A DNA stretch of 64,000 bases, from contig CANNAM010000002.1 in NCBI GenBank assembly GCA_947502595.1, forward strand, positions 301,165-365,164, read 5' to 3'. Below the pieces are notes generated by a model that was given only the letters and a program-made list of their open reading frames with translations, made no database searches and was not told the origin of the DNA. The position numbers were made by a program, and so were the translations under genes. This DNA comes from an uncultured Marinicella sp. Its GTDB lineage: Bacteria > Pseudomonadota > Gammaproteobacteria > Xanthomonadales > Marinicellaceae. Positions 26,623 to 36,482 of the stretch are shown piece after piece (positions within the stretch are counted from its first letter, which is position 1; the number at the start of each line of letters is the position of its first letter).

Positions 26623-28575
26623 TTACCAACCACCACCACCGCCACCACCACCGCCACCACCAGATGATCCACCACTGCCGGAAGAATAGCTGCTTGATGA
26701 ACCTGAACTGCTTGAAGAGCTGGAGGTGTAGGAGCCAGAGGAGTAAGTGCTTGAAGATGCACTGTTTGAAGCGCTAGGAACTACAGTAGATGCGGCCACG
26801 GTACGATTCAATGTTTTACTGAAACTGGCAGCAGAAAAGCTGAACCGTGTGGTTTGGTTTTGCTTGTTCAAGTACCAACTGGGTTGATAACCGCTACTGG
26901 AGTCAACACCAGGGTTTTCGCTGCTGGTGTTGATGGCATCGGTGAACTGTTCTGCCCATTGGTTTTCCAGGCCCAAAGCCACCGCATAAGGTAACAATGT
27001 TTCATAGTGTTCGATGGTCTTATTTGGTGGGTTCATAGCATTCAATCGATGAACCTCAGCTGACTGCATATATAACTTCAAACCATCGATTTGGTCTTTG
27101 ATATGTCGCCCAAATGTTGTAGGAGAGCGCAATAAATAACCAAACAGTAGATTTAACCCAATGATGAACAAGGTAAATAATAGCCATACAAAGTGTGTTT
27201 GCATGAATTGCCATATGTCTGAATATGAGGTGGCTAAAACAGTTAAAACTATCAGTGATGTAAAGATGGGTACTGTTGCATAGAACACCACTGTCATGAG
27301 CAAGAACATGCTGCTGATGAACACCATCAATAACAATGTACTGGCATTCATGCTGTCATGGTAAATTAATAATGTAACCATAAAAAAACAAACCACACTG
27401 ATGAACCAACCCCAAAACATATAAATGCGGTTATCGATAAAACACTTTTTTTGATATTCTTGGTGCAGTACGCCTTGTAATTTAGTTTTTGCAGCCAGTA
27501 AATTCGAGTTGGGTTTGTTATTCAGGGTTACAGTGGTTTTATGGCTTTTAAACAAGCTGTTTTTGAGGGCACGTTCACCTTTCGATAAGGGTGGCAGTTT
27601 TTTGCGCTGTCTTTTTATTATTTGGTGTTGCTTGTTAAATTGGGTGATGGTGATATGACCCTTGACAGCCAGGCTCAATAGGCATGCTGTTACGGTTTTG
27701 TTGTCGACTTTTGTGTTTTCAATATAATGGACAGCCGCTGGCGACAAGTTCTTAGGCGGATAAAATCGCGCCATGATGATGCCTTGTTCTGGATCTCTTC
27801 CATACCTGTACCAAGCGGTTAAATAAAAACCTAAATAAAATAAACTGGATAATAACGCCAAAACCCAAATCAGGTTATTCGTTAAAAAACCTGATAAATC
27901 AAAAGCAGGTTCCATAAAAACCCCTTTGGTAACTTGGATACCAATGGTTAAACCTTGGTATTTTTTCAATGTTTTTGTGGTTTCAAAGCCCAGCAATTCA
28001 TCGGTATTGGTGATGATAAAATCTTTATTTTGTTCAGCTTGATAACCAGTCCAAGCTTGTTGGTTTAGGATTTGTTGTCGACCATTACCAGGTAGGTTGA
28101 TACTGGTGCTGACTTTAAGAATGTCAAACTGCCATCCATTGCCCGTGACGTTCCAGTAAAACTCATCATAATGATCGAAATAGCCAAGCTGTTGGTCAGT
28201 TTGATAGGTCAGTTGGTAGCGGTGTATGCCAGTTGCTAAACTAACATCTGAAGAACCCAGATAAACCCGAATGCCATTACTCATTTGTTGGGTGTGGAAT
28301 GGTTCTTCTTGTCCGTTTCTGGTGACTGAGATGACATTGAAACCAACCACCTTTTGGGTTAACCAAGCACCCAGGTATTGAGTGGGAAAATCCCTGTATA
28401 TGCCACGTTTAATCAGGGTATTTTCGGCATTAACTTCAATTGTTTCGGTGACCGTGATTTGTCCATTTTTTTGAATATCAATGTGGCTGTCAAAGTGATT
28501 GATGATTTCTTTGGCGAGCGCCGTATTAACTGTCAGATTGAACAATATAAGCCACAGAACTAAACACCGACGCAT
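26623..28575 (-). CDS. DUF2207 membrane protein with Gly-rich tail
   Basis: A 650-aa protein with signal peptide, a DUF2207 extracytoplasmic domain (residues ~20-225, NHFDSHIDIQKNGQITVTETIEV), a helix at about 235-255, and further helices around 395-480. A cytoplasmic segment precedes the C-terminus, which is Ser-rich then a run of glycines ending GGGW. The glycine codons make a simple-sequence stretch at 26627-26664. The family has no assigned function; many members end in such tails. It is the last gene of the HIT/K-channel operon, one base after the channel gene. Confidence 0.87.
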   Translation of the reverse strand: MRRCLVLWLILFNLTVNTALAKEIINHFDSHIDIQKNGQITVTETIEVNAENTLIKRGIYRDFPTQYLGAWLTQKVVGFNVISVTRNGQEEPFHTQQMSNGIRVYLGSSDVSLATGIHRYQLTYQTDQQLGYFDHYDEFYWNVTGNGWQFDILKVSTSINLPGNGRQQILNQQAWTGYQAEQNKDFIITNTDELLGFETTKTLKKYQGLTIGIQVTKGVFMEPAFDLSGFLTNNLIWVLALLSSLFYLGFYLTAWYRYGRDPEQGIIMARFYPPKNLSPAAVHYIENTKVDNKTVTACLLSLAVKGHITITQFNKQHQIIKRQRKKLPPLSKGERALKNSLFKSHKTTVTLNNKPNSNLLAAKTKLQGVLHQEYQKKCFIDNRIYMFWGWFISVVCFFMVTLLIYHDSMNASTLLLMVFISSMFLLMTVVFYATVPIFTSLIVLTVLATSYSDIWQFMQTHFVWLLFTLFIIGLNLLFGYLLRSPTTFGRHIKDQIDGLKLYMQSAEVHRLNAMNPPNKTIEHYETLLPYAVALGLENQWAEQFTDAINTSSENPGVDSSSGYQPSWYLNKQNQTTRFSFSAASFSKTLNRTVAASTVVPSASNSASSSTYSSGSYTSSSSSSSGSSSSYSSGSGGSSGGGGGGGGGGGW

Positions 28576-28576
28576 G

Positions 28577-29005
28577 TTAATTAATGTCCCAATATTTTTG
28601 CATTTTATAAAACAGGAACGAGGCCGTCCATGTGATTAAAACCAAACCGGTCAGGGACTCAATACCTACCAAGAAGCGGATGTCGCCAATCGGAACAATG
28701 TCACCAAAGCCTAAAGTGGTGAAAGAAGTGAAGGAAAAGTACACACAATCCAATAAACTGCCATCAAAGTTACCTTCCATATGGCCAAAAACACCTGATT
28801 TGAGTTTCAAATAATAGGCACAAGCAAACACCCAAACCTCAATGGTATGAGCCAACAGCGAACCACAGACGCCCAATACAATCATGAATCTGGGTTTAAC
28901 CTTTAGGGTTTGAGACAACTTAGAAAGTTGAAATAAAAAGCCATAGTGAATCAGTACGGCCAAGATCACCACCAGTATATTGATGCACGAAGCCAAGACA
29001 ATCAT
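28577..29005 (-). CDS. Two-helix potassium channel-like protein
   Basis: A 142-aa membrane protein with a pore region: helix, then YFSFTSFTTLGFGDIVPIG, where TLGFGD is the selectivity filter of Ion_trans_2 channels, followed by a final helix (GIESLTGLVLITWTASFLFY). No cytoplasmic RCK domain is present. The start overlaps the HIT gene stop (ATGA at 29002-29005). Confidence 0.87.
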   Translation of the reverse strand: MIVLASCINILVVILAVLIHYGFLFQLSKLSQTLKVKPRFMIVLGVCGSLLAHTIEVWVFACAYYLKLKSGVFGHMEGNFDGSLLDCVYFSFTSFTTLGFGDIVPIGDIRFLVGIESLTGLVLITWTASFLFYKMQKYWDIN

Positions 29006-29424
29006 GGGCGCTTTCTTAATTGCTGGATTAAGTTTTTACTGATGGCTTTAAGCTGATGTGTTTCATAGCTTTTATCCGGCAAGGGATTACCCCAAACCAC
29101 TGCTGGCCATAGAGGGTCCTGTGGGTTGCGACCAACCACATGGATGTGTAGTTGTTGTACCACATTGCCTATGGCCGCAAAATTAATTTTTTTAGCACCA
29201 AATTCAGCTTTGAAATAGTTGCTGACGATTTGACTGATGTGACTGATTTCTAATTGCAGTTCTGCGGGTAAATCGTGGAATTCAACCACGTGGGTGTAGG
29301 GGATAATGATCAGCCAAGGCAAGCTGGCATTGTTGTGCAGTCGCAGATGACAATGCTGCCAATCGAACAGTTCATGACTGTCAGCGGCCAGTTGTGGATT
29401 AATTTGAAAGTCATTGAAGCCCAT
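29002..29424 (-). CDS. HIT domain protein
   Basis: A 140-aa histidine-triad protein. The active-site motif QLHIHVVGRN is present, along with the usual N-terminus INPQLAADSHELFDW and ASLPWLIIIPYTHVVE. HIT proteins hydrolyse nucleotide phosphoramidates or dinucleotides. ATG 29424 gives the family's N-terminus; upstream ATGs (29433, 29460, 29481) add unrelated residues. It is the first gene of the HIT-channel-DUF2207 operon and follows the regulator gene on the same strand. Confidence 0.9.
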   Translation of the reverse strand: MGFNDFQINPQLAADSHELFDWQHCHLRLHNNASLPWLIIIPYTHVVEFHDLPAELQLEISHISQIVSNYFKAEFGAKKINFAAIGNVVQQLHIHVVGRNPQDPLWPAVVWGNPLPDKSYETHQLKAISKNLIQQLRKRP

Positions 29425-29481
29425 GCAAATCATTTTACAGAGCAAAGCAGTGAAAGTCATCAACACAAAGCAATGAATCAA

Positions 29482-30321
29482 TCAGAGCTGTGCAATGAAA
29501 CCCACGAAGCTTTGGCAGTGTTCCTTGAGTTCTTCGGTTTGCTCAAAAGGGTGTTGTCGACTGTAGGTCACCAAGGCAGTTTTGGCATCAATTAAATTCA
29601 AGGTCAAGGTGCTTTTATCACCAGAATATGAAATTTCGCTTGCGATGAACCACCGCACGCCAAACTCGTGGCTGTAATAAGGGAAAGGGTTGCCGGTATA
29701 TGCTGCCTGGGCGTGACTGGATAAATACTGCATGCCATCTTGCACCATGACGGCCTGTTTTAACCAAGTAGACACATCTGTAACTGTAGCTTGTTGAAGG
29801 TTAGACTGGTTTGTTTGCAGGTACTCTGTAGGCAAAACTATCAATGATAAGCCGCTGTTACTTGAATTGTGCTGAAGCCAACCTAACAAGGCCCAGAGCA
29901 TAACAAACAGTGTCGCTAAAGCCATTAACATTGGCTTTAAGTTGAGCGCCCAAAATGTCACATTTCTTGGCTTAGTTACAGCGCCTGGCTTATCAACTGG
30001 TTCAACTGAAAGTTGCCAGCGGTAGCCAACTTTAGGAATGGTCTCAATCAGTGACTCGGTTTTGGCTATGGTTTTTAATTGGGCGCGCAAATCTGAGATG
30101 CTGCGAGTCAACGCATCGTCACTGACCACTTGGTTGGGCCACACTCCTTCAAATAACTGTTGCCGACTGACTGCTTTTTCTGGGGCTTGCAACAACACAT
30201 TCAGCACCCTTGCATTGACTGGGCTTAAGCGCAACTTCTGCTTGGGGCTCGATACCTCGCCGGTGTCGGTATTGAACAGCAGGTCGGCTGTTTTGTAATA
30301 TAGTGTGGGCTCTTGACTCAT
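29482..30321 (-). CDS. ToxR/CadC-like transmembrane regulator
   Basis: A 279-aa protein. Residues ~10-105 are an OmpR-type winged helix (KLRLSPVNARVLNVLLQAPEKAVSRQQLFEGVWPNQVVSDDALTRSISDLRAQL-type, ending IETIPKVGYRW), followed by a transmembrane helix (about 128-148) and a periplasmic C-terminus. It is a one-component regulator of the CadC group. ATG 30321 is used; ATG/GTG further up (30363) adds 14 residues. It lies upstream of the HIT operon on the same strand and may control it. Confidence 0.87.
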   Translation of the reverse strand: MSQEPTLYYKTADLLFNTDTGEVSSPKQKLRLSPVNARVLNVLLQAPEKAVSRQQLFEGVWPNQVVSDDALTRSISDLRAQLKTIAKTESLIETIPKVGYRWQLSVEPVDKPGAVTKPRNVTFWALNLKPMLMALATLFVMLWALLGWLQHNSSNSGLSLIVLPTEYLQTNQSNLQQATVTDVSTWLKQAVMVQDGMQYLSSHAQAAYTGNPFPYYSHEFGVRWFIASEISYSGDKSTLTLNLIDAKTALVTYSRQHPFEQTEELKEHCQSFVGFIAQL

Positions 30322-30446
30322 GTTGCACAGTTTAGCACCAGAGTGATTGAATTTAACCCTCACTCAGGCATCGCTCAGCTTTTCATCAGGTTAAAATAAA
30401 GGCTTGGGTCAATAATAGCAGACAATCAATAATCGCAGGTTCACTC

Positions 30447-31784
30447 ATGAGGGTTTTAAAGCGTACATTTTTATATTTACTGGCATTTATGCTATTTATG
30501 TTGGTTTTGATGGTGGTTATCAACTTACCCGCATTCGATGAAGATTTGTTACCAGAAGTACAGGCAATAAAAAATATTCAAGCACAGCCGTACAGTGCCA
30601 ATAATGCCTATCCGGCATTGATTGCCATTAATGGTCCATCAGGTAAAACGCTGAAACAAGCCACACAAGAAGTTCGTGAATTCTTGAATCATAAGATTCA
30701 AACCACAGGTATAGATTATTTAACTTACGAAGAGTCTGACGAACTGTTGGGTAAAGGCCATGATAAGAGCTGGCAGAACATATACCATTCGTGTAACTCA
30801 AGAGCAGACAGGAACTGCATGGAACAACTGTATAATGAGCTACAAGATCGACCCATCATGGATGCGCGACTGATTGAGCAGCTCTCTCGCTACAATGCTT
30901 TTATTGAATACCCTGATTATAAAGAAGCCACACAGTTGAAATTTGATTCACCATTGCCGTCATATGGTGCTCTACTTAAATTAAAACGTATATATTTAGC
31001 AAATTTATATGCCAATCAAGACTTACATGTCTATTTAGATCAAGTTATTAAAGACTTGAAGTTTTGGCGCATGGTGCTAAAAAACAGCAAGTACTTATTG
31101 ACCAAGATGATAGCGGTTGCAACCATCTATGATGACATCCACAGCCTGTCAGCAGCCATTAGGCGAGGACATTTAGGCGCTGAAGAATTGGAAGGACTGC
31201 TTAATAATATGTATACATTAAATGCTGCTGAAATGGATTTAAGTCAAGTGTTTGAGTACGAGTTAAAAACAGGTATTGAATGGTATGAGACAGCCGAATC
31301 TGCTGATGATTTAGGTAAAGTTTTTAGTTTATGGAATATGTTCAATGGTTTGTTTTATCAGCCTAAAGCAACCGTTAATTTTAATTATTTAAACACAACT
31401 GAACCATTAAAAAACCTATCTTTGTTGAACGCTGAAAAATTTTATCAGTTGGTGAATGTTGAGCAGTGGGCCAAGGATTTTTCACCAACAATCCGTTGGA
31501 CACCGAGCATGCTATATAATTATGTGGGTAAAGTTTTGGTTAGTTATTCAAAGCCAGCATACAAGGACTATATTGGGCGTGTTCATGATTTGAATGGCAT
31601 GTTTTACTTGTTGCTACTACAAACTGAAATTGCCTTGCAGCCGGACCAACCTGTTGAGCAGCTTATTAATCAGTCAAAATACACCAACCCCTATACCCTT
31701 GAGCCGATGTTATATAACAAACCAAGCCACAGTATTTATTTTAAATGTATGGATAAAACCTCGAGCTGTGAGCTGAGCTTGTGA
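30447..31784 (+). CDS. Membrane-anchored protein of unknown function
   Basis: A 445-aa product. An N-terminal helix (residues ~8-27) anchors an alpha-helical, mostly soluble body with no domain I recognise. Four cysteines lie in HSCNSRADRNC and in FKCMDKTSSCEL near the C-terminus, suggesting disulfides outside the cytoplasm. It is divergent from the ToxR-like regulator gene, 125 bases away, so it could be a target of it. Confidence 0.72.
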   Translation: MRVLKRTFLYLLAFMLFMLVLMVVINLPAFDEDLLPEVQAIKNIQAQPYSANNAYPALIAINGPSGKTLKQATQEVREFLNHKIQTTGIDYLTYEESDELLGKGHDKSWQNIYHSCNSRADRNCMEQLYNELQDRPIMDARLIEQLSRYNAFIEYPDYKEATQLKFDSPLPSYGALLKLKRIYLANLYANQDLHVYLDQVIKDLKFWRMVLKNSKYLLTKMIAVATIYDDIHSLSAAIRRGHLGAEELEGLLNNMYTLNAAEMDLSQVFEYELKTGIEWYETAESADDLGKVFSLWNMFNGLFYQPKATVNFNYLNTTEPLKNLSLLNAEKFYQLVNVEQWAKDFSPTIRWTPSMLYNYVGKVLVSYSKPAYKDYIGRVHDLNGMFYLLLLQTEIALQPDQPVEQLINQSKYTNPYTLEPMLYNKPSHSIYFKCMDKTSSCELSL

Positions 31785-31891
31785 TTTTTTTCATAGCTAC
31801 AGGGCTTGCATCGAATTGCAATTGCTTAAGAAAACATAATGCTTAAGTGATTGTAACTAAGTATTATTTAACGACAAGACTACAGAGCCTT

Positions 31892-31961
31892 AGGGTTGTT
31901 GACTTCAGTCAACCTGTTTTAAAACCAAAGGTTTTATGGGTCGGCTGAAGTCGACAACCCT
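31892..31961. repeat. BIME-like paired palindrome (family 1)
   Basis: Arms of 23 bp (31892-31914 and 31939-31961) are inverted copies with three mismatches, with an inner stem AAAACC/GGTTTT. Each arm is itself a hairpin (GTTGAC-TTCA-GTCAAC). The outer sequence AGGGTTGTCG...CGACAACCCT recurs in the tandem repeat at 63731-64000. Confidence 0.8.
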
Positions 31962-32022
31962 TTCTGTTGAAATGTTTGGTTGAGCAAAAGCCAGAAAGTC
32001 CAATACCACTTCAGAAAAAGTA

Positions 32023-32092
32023 CCCGTAAGGGGTGCAGCTACGGTTTCTAATCAGTTTTGTAGATACTTGTAGCTGCAAGGCTTGCCCTTGC
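32023..32092. repeat. Palindromic repeat (family 2)
   Basis: Contains AAGGGGTGCAGCTACGG and, 26 bp on, an inverted relative TGTAGCTGCAAGGC. Related fragments occur at 31795, 36556 and 41534. The remainder of the 470-base gap 31785-32254 holds family-1 and family-2 repeats and the promoter at 32205; no gene is seen. Confidence 0.55.
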
Positions 32093-32204
32093 CTTGCACC
32101 GCATCAGTGTTAGTTAGCAATTGGTGATCTAAATGCATAAACATGGTTGAATTAACATCGCGAAAAGGTTCTGGTGACAATTTAGACCACATCTTAATTG
32201 TTTT

Positions 32205-32234
32205 CTGTCAGTTAGAAACGCTATGCTTTGTTAA
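32205..32234 (+). promoter_or_regulatory. Shared promoter-like element, copy 1
   Basis: CTGTCAGT, then 16 bases, then TGTTAA. It lies 20 bases before the LRR-lipoprotein ATG and would start transcription at about 32241. The same CAGT-N16-TGTT arrangement is found before four other genes (36483, 38722, 41440, 43044). Confidence 0.6.
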
Positions 32235-32254
32235 GGCTACAAAGAGGTGATTTT

Positions 32255-33682
32255 ATGCGACAAATATTTAAGGTGGTACTGGTGGTTTTTGGATTGGGTC
32301 ATTTATTGTCATGCGGACAAAGCAACCAATTAAGTGGCTGGTTGGACAATGATAAGAAACTGTCTCAAGATGACGCTTCGATTATGTCCCTATGGTTAAT
32401 GGATAACGGTTTAAATGCCGAAGCGTTTTCAGTATCTGAACCACCCAAAGGTCACAGCGGAGAGTTTTCGGTGATTGTGGCTGATCGACACATACAATCG
32501 ATCAGAGCCAAGGGCGTCAACAGCTTGAAAGGTTTATCACAGCTGCCCGCATTGGCAAAACTGGAGCTCAACAACGTTAAAAAAGCAGATTTGTCTGACT
32601 GCCCAGCCCAACTCAAATCACTCAGTGTTTCAGGTGAAGTATTGGCTGCATTAGACGGCGTCCAAAGCTGTCAACAATTGGAAAAAATCAAGGTCGTTCA
32701 CAGTGCGGTGACTTCAATGGTACCCTTATTGACTTTGCCACAACTCACCTCGATTAAAATTAACTTCAGTCAACTGACATCGGTTGAGATAGCACACAAA
32801 GCACCGATGTTAAATTTTTTGGATTTAAGCCACAACCAAATCAGTCACTTTGTCATACGCGCTGACCTACCGCAGTTAGAAATACTGGTTTTGGATAACA
32901 ACCACCTCATAAACTGGGCACACAATAACCACACCCCGACTTTGGAGGCTTTATCCCTGTCAGATAACCAGATTGAAGACCTTGAAACAGTTGCGCCGAT
33001 TAACAGCGTAAAGCGCATCACTTTAAAGAACAATCCATTGCATAACTTGACGGCTTTAACTGAATGGCCAAATTTAAAGACCATCGATTTTGACGGGACA
33101 TTGTCAGACCCATCAGCACCTATAAACCGTAAAATCAGTCAGTTAAGCGGCCCGCTTGAATTACAAATAGCCGAAGCTGAATACCTAAAAGCAAGCTATT
33201 TAAACAACATCGAATTTATTGAAACTTTACCCCAATCTATGGGTGGCAAAGCCTATGGTGTTGGCAAAAACATCAGCAGTCATTTTAACCTTCACAAGAG
33301 TCCCAAGGTATCGGGCGCTATCCGTATTGATACCTTGAATGGACTGATGCGCCTACAGGTGACCAAAACTGACGATATTTTACAGTACCACAGAAAAATT
33401 GTGATGCAAGGTCAGGCCTCTGTTGAACAAGGACAATTGATCATTTACAGTCCCATCGAAAAAGACTTTTGGGACATGGCCAAATTGTTTGTAGATACAC
33501 CCATTAAACAAAGGCCTCAAGACCGGGATGATTTAGTCATAAAAGGATTTATCGTTCATCGGGTGACACCCGGTGAACCACATGAGTTCAGAGCCAATCT
33601 GGTTGCAATGGCGGGCATTTATTTTTTGTTGCTTGGTCCGGAACAAGGAGAGGTGTCAGGTATAAAGCTTGAGTTTAATTAA
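32255..33682 (+). CDS. Leucine-rich-repeat-like lipoprotein
   Basis: A 475-aa lipoprotein: signal MRQIFKVVLVVFGLGHLLSC (lipidated Cys at 20). The middle (about 90-280) has LRR-like spacing with LNFLDLSHNQISHF, LEILVLDNNHLINW, LEALSLSDNQIEDL and ITLKNNPLHNL. The C-terminal ~190 residues have no recognised domain. AGAGGTG lies before ATG 32255; the shared promoter at 32205-32234 rules out the upstream start (32228). The next gene begins after three bases. Confidence 0.83.
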   Translation: MRQIFKVVLVVFGLGHLLSCGQSNQLSGWLDNDKKLSQDDASIMSLWLMDNGLNAEAFSVSEPPKGHSGEFSVIVADRHIQSIRAKGVNSLKGLSQLPALAKLELNNVKKADLSDCPAQLKSLSVSGEVLAALDGVQSCQQLEKIKVVHSAVTSMVPLLTLPQLTSIKINFSQLTSVEIAHKAPMLNFLDLSHNQISHFVIRADLPQLEILVLDNNHLINWAHNNHTPTLEALSLSDNQIEDLETVAPINSVKRITLKNNPLHNLTALTEWPNLKTIDFDGTLSDPSAPINRKISQLSGPLELQIAEAEYLKASYLNNIEFIETLPQSMGGKAYGVGKNISSHFNLHKSPKVSGAIRIDTLNGLMRLQVTKTDDILQYHRKIVMQGQASVEQGQLIIYSPIEKDFWDMAKLFVDTPIKQRPQDRDDLVIKGFIVHRVTPGEPHEFRANLVAMAGIYFLLLGPEQGEVSGIKLEFN

Positions 33683-33685
33683 ATC

Positions 33686-34072
33686 ATGAGTACTTATGTT
33701 TGTGCTTTTATCGAATACCAAATCAATGACTGTTGGCAATTATATGAAGCCATTGAGCTGGCCGAAAGAGAACCGCATTATAACTTTGCGCCACAACCAT
33801 GGGGCGAATACAATTTTAATATTTACTACCAGCAATCAGGTGAAAAAGATTTACCTGATAACCTCAGTGCTGGACTGACGAAAATCATAGTAAGGCAATT
33901 AAATAAGTATGATGAAGCATTAAACCGGCCATCATGGATGTCATTGGAAGAACTGCTTGAATTCTTTGAGTCAGATATGGATTGTCAATACGCCCATTTT
34001 GATTTGGATTACCTACAAAAGTTGAGTGAAATGCTACAAGCGGATATTCGGGTGGTTTTCTGGGCTGAGTGA
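33686..34072 (+). CDS. Hypothetical protein, acidic, no signal
   Basis: A 128-aa soluble protein rich in Asp, Glu and aromatic residues (STYVCAFIEYQINDCWQLYEA, NFAPQPWGEYNF). No recognised domain. It begins three bases after the LRR lipoprotein and is probably co-transcribed. Confidence 0.68.
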   Translation: MSTYVCAFIEYQINDCWQLYEAIELAEREPHYNFAPQPWGEYNFNIYYQQSGEKDLPDNLSAGLTKIIVRQLNKYDEALNRPSWMSLEELLEFFESDMDCQYAHFDLDYLQKLSEMLQADIRVVFWAE

Positions 34073-34115
34073 TTACATAGAGCCCTCCATATTAAACCTA
34101 AACCGAATGAGTATA

Positions 34116-34179
34116 GTAGGGTGGGCTCTGCCCACCACAAATCAAAATCAGTTAATGATGGGCGGAGCCCATCCTACGG
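34116..34179. repeat. BIME-like paired palindrome (family 3)
   Basis: GTAGGGTGGGCTCTGCCCACC (split arms at 34116-34136) is followed by an inverted copy GATGGGCGGAGCCCATCCTAC (34158-34178). A single arm recurs at 39367-39393. It fills most of the gap after the acidic hypothetical gene; no gene is seen there. Confidence 0.75.
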
Positions 34180-34349
34180 AACTATCGATTCAATATGTTC
34201 CAGTTTTAGTGGCCATTATCCTTTTGATGAAAACCATTTGGATGGGTGTGGCGGTGGTGGAGCTGATTATGATCACTGAGGTTGTTAAATAATTCGGGAA
34301 AAACATGGGTCACATCCTTGAATACCCATTTGGCGAGAACGATTGAGAT

Positions 34350-36449
34350 TTATTCAAAATCATCTTTAAAAATGATGTCAGGATCTTGCATTAAAAACAG
34401 GTCAACGGTTTGATCGCTTGAACCCATGACGACTTTACAAACGCCGTTAGTTGATATGGCATCACAACCCAGCCAGGTGTCTATAACAGTGTCTTCGCCC
34501 AGTTCAGCAGTTAAATTGACCACATCATTTTCAACAAAATCAGCAAAACAGTTTCGACCACAATGAATCCCAGCCGGTGCACTGACGATGGTGGCGCTTA
34601 AGCCGGGTGCATTGGCGAATTTTCTAGTGGTTAATCTGATGGGGTTAACCACTGTTGCAAATTCAGCGGTAACTGTTTTGGCCGTATTCATGGTCACTTC
34701 ACAGGTGGTATCTCCACTGCAAGCACCAGCCCATTGGATAAAGGTACTGTCGGCGTTTGGTGTTGCGGTTAATGTGTGAGTTTGGTTCTGGGTGATGCCC
34801 CATTCACAAGCTGTTTCAGGCGAACCACAATCCACATCCAATGCAAACAGGTCAATCGTACCTTCGCCATCACCGGCGAAATTCAGCGTTAATTTATGTG
34901 CATCAGGACTTTCAACCGCGCCCAAGTCACACAAAGCCACACCATCTCCATCGCCATCATGTGGTCGGCCTTCGCCAGAAAAATCATCACCGGTACAACT
35001 GAACTGATCCAACCACGGGCTGTCAGGTTTCAACGGCATTGAATGCACCACGCCGCCATAATCCGCCAATGGCAGCAAGCCTATGCTGGCACCTGAAAAA
35101 TCATTCACATCCGGGGCACAATCACCACTGCCGTGATGGACATTACCACCCAGAGAAACAATGGTTGAACTGGTATCACTTTTGAAACAATCCTCTGTTA
35201 AGGCCGCTTGATTGAATAGGTTGTTGGCCATACTAATTTGGGTCGTGCTGTCGGTAAAACTACTGCCCCCAAGCAGAAACCCCTCATTGTCAGTGAATGT
35301 GTTTTGTTTTAAATTTATCTCAAAGATTGGAACTTGAATGGTTTCATTGGTATTCAGCACAACCATCGTAGGCGTTTCGGCATTATTGTTAGTAGGTACA
35401 TTGTTAGCCAATATGTTGTTTTCGAATAGGGTGTTGGATTCATTGATGTCAATGAGCCCATCAAGATTGAATGTTTTATTGTTTAAAAACAGATTTCGAC
35501 TGATGGTGGCTGGCTTGGTGATAATGCTTATGGCATTGCCGGTATTTGCAGTAAATGATGAGGCAGTGATTGTTGCAGGATAATAGGTGTTTGTATCAGT
35601 TGAATAAGGAGTTCTTAACTCTAAAACCGTTCGATGACTTAAACTTTGATTCCCAGAAAAGCGACTGTTTTCAATCAATACAGGTATATCACCAATAACC
35701 GACATGGCAGAGCCTTTTTGACTGGTCTGATTATCTATAAAATCGGTATTGATAATGTGTACTTCTTGACCTGAGTAAAGGGCACTATTGAATGCCGACA
35801 AAATATAAACAGCACCACCATTATAGTTTCCAGAACTGGTGGTGTTTTGACTGAAAGTACTGTCAGTTATAATCACGTCTAAGACACCTCTGATTGAAAT
35901 GGCACCTCCATCTGAACTTGATACGTTATTGGTGAATGTTGAGCCATTAACGACCAATGCTTCAGAGTTATTCTGTGGTCCCGGAAAATAGACAGCGCCA
36001 AAACCCGAATTACCCACAAACTGCATCGATTCAAGTATTAAGGCATCAACCAGAGAAACTTTTAATCCCGCTGATTGACCGCCCACAATCCTAAACCCTT
36101 CTAACATCACATTATCGAGTGTATTAATTTCTATCAATACATCATTAAAACTTGGTGCAGGTTTTATTGCCAATGTATCGGGTCCTTCGATATGTACATC
36201 GCTGGTGATACTTAGTGTACTTTCTATCAAGATTTCATCATTCGCTATAAAAAGCACAATATAGTCATCACCCAGACCTTTGGCACAACCATTAAAAACA
36301 ATGTCTTGATTTGCAGCCACCAGGGCTTCACGCAACGTACAGTCAGAATCGTCAGCCACCACATCGGCCGTGCTGTTAACGAATATCACATTGGCCTGGG
36401 TTACCCCACTGAATACGATTAAATAAAATATTGAAACTAAATACTTCAT
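34350..36449 (-). CDS. CSLREA-type secreted beta-helix protein 1
   Basis: A 699-aa exported protein with signal peptide (to about residue 19). The CSLREA-like box is SDCTLREALVAAN (C37-), followed by long parallel beta-helix repeats rich in Asn/Ser/Ile. Near the C-terminus is a divergent InlB-type repeat (LTLNFAGDGEGTI ... FIQWAGACSGDTTCEVTM ... VTAEFA), then a Cys-rich segment, and the end DPDIIFKDDFE. The end motif is shared with its neighbours. It is a duplicate of the next gene. Role unknown; probably surface adhesion or binding. Confidence 0.85.
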   Translation of the reverse strand: MKYLVSIFYLIVFSGVTQANVIFVNSTADVVADDSDCTLREALVAANQDIVFNGCAKGLGDDYIVLFIANDEILIESTLSITSDVHIEGPDTLAIKPAPSFNDVLIEINTLDNVMLEGFRIVGGQSAGLKVSLVDALILESMQFVGNSGFGAVYFPGPQNNSEALVVNGSTFTNNVSSSDGGAISIRGVLDVIITDSTFSQNTTSSGNYNGGAVYILSAFNSALYSGQEVHIINTDFIDNQTSQKGSAMSVIGDIPVLIENSRFSGNQSLSHRTVLELRTPYSTDTNTYYPATITASSFTANTGNAISIITKPATISRNLFLNNKTFNLDGLIDINESNTLFENNILANNVPTNNNAETPTMVVLNTNETIQVPIFEINLKQNTFTDNEGFLLGGSSFTDSTTQISMANNLFNQAALTEDCFKSDTSSTIVSLGGNVHHGSGDCAPDVNDFSGASIGLLPLADYGGVVHSMPLKPDSPWLDQFSCTGDDFSGEGRPHDGDGDGVALCDLGAVESPDAHKLTLNFAGDGEGTIDLFALDVDCGSPETACEWGITQNQTHTLTATPNADSTFIQWAGACSGDTTCEVTMNTAKTVTAEFATVVNPIRLTTRKFANAPGLSATIVSAPAGIHCGRNCFADFVENDVVNLTAELGEDTVIDTWLGCDAISTNGVCKVVMGSSDQTVDLFLMQDPDIIFKDDFE

Positions 36450-36482
36450 AAGTCACCTCTGATTTTTAGATGTATATCCCTG

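Noticed and set aside
34026..34292. 88-aa ORF with VGWALPTT and MGGAHPTE
   Set aside because: It is the translation of palindrome family 3 (GTAGGGTGGGC...GCCCACC) plus the tail of the preceding gene in another frame. Such peptides are a common misannotation.
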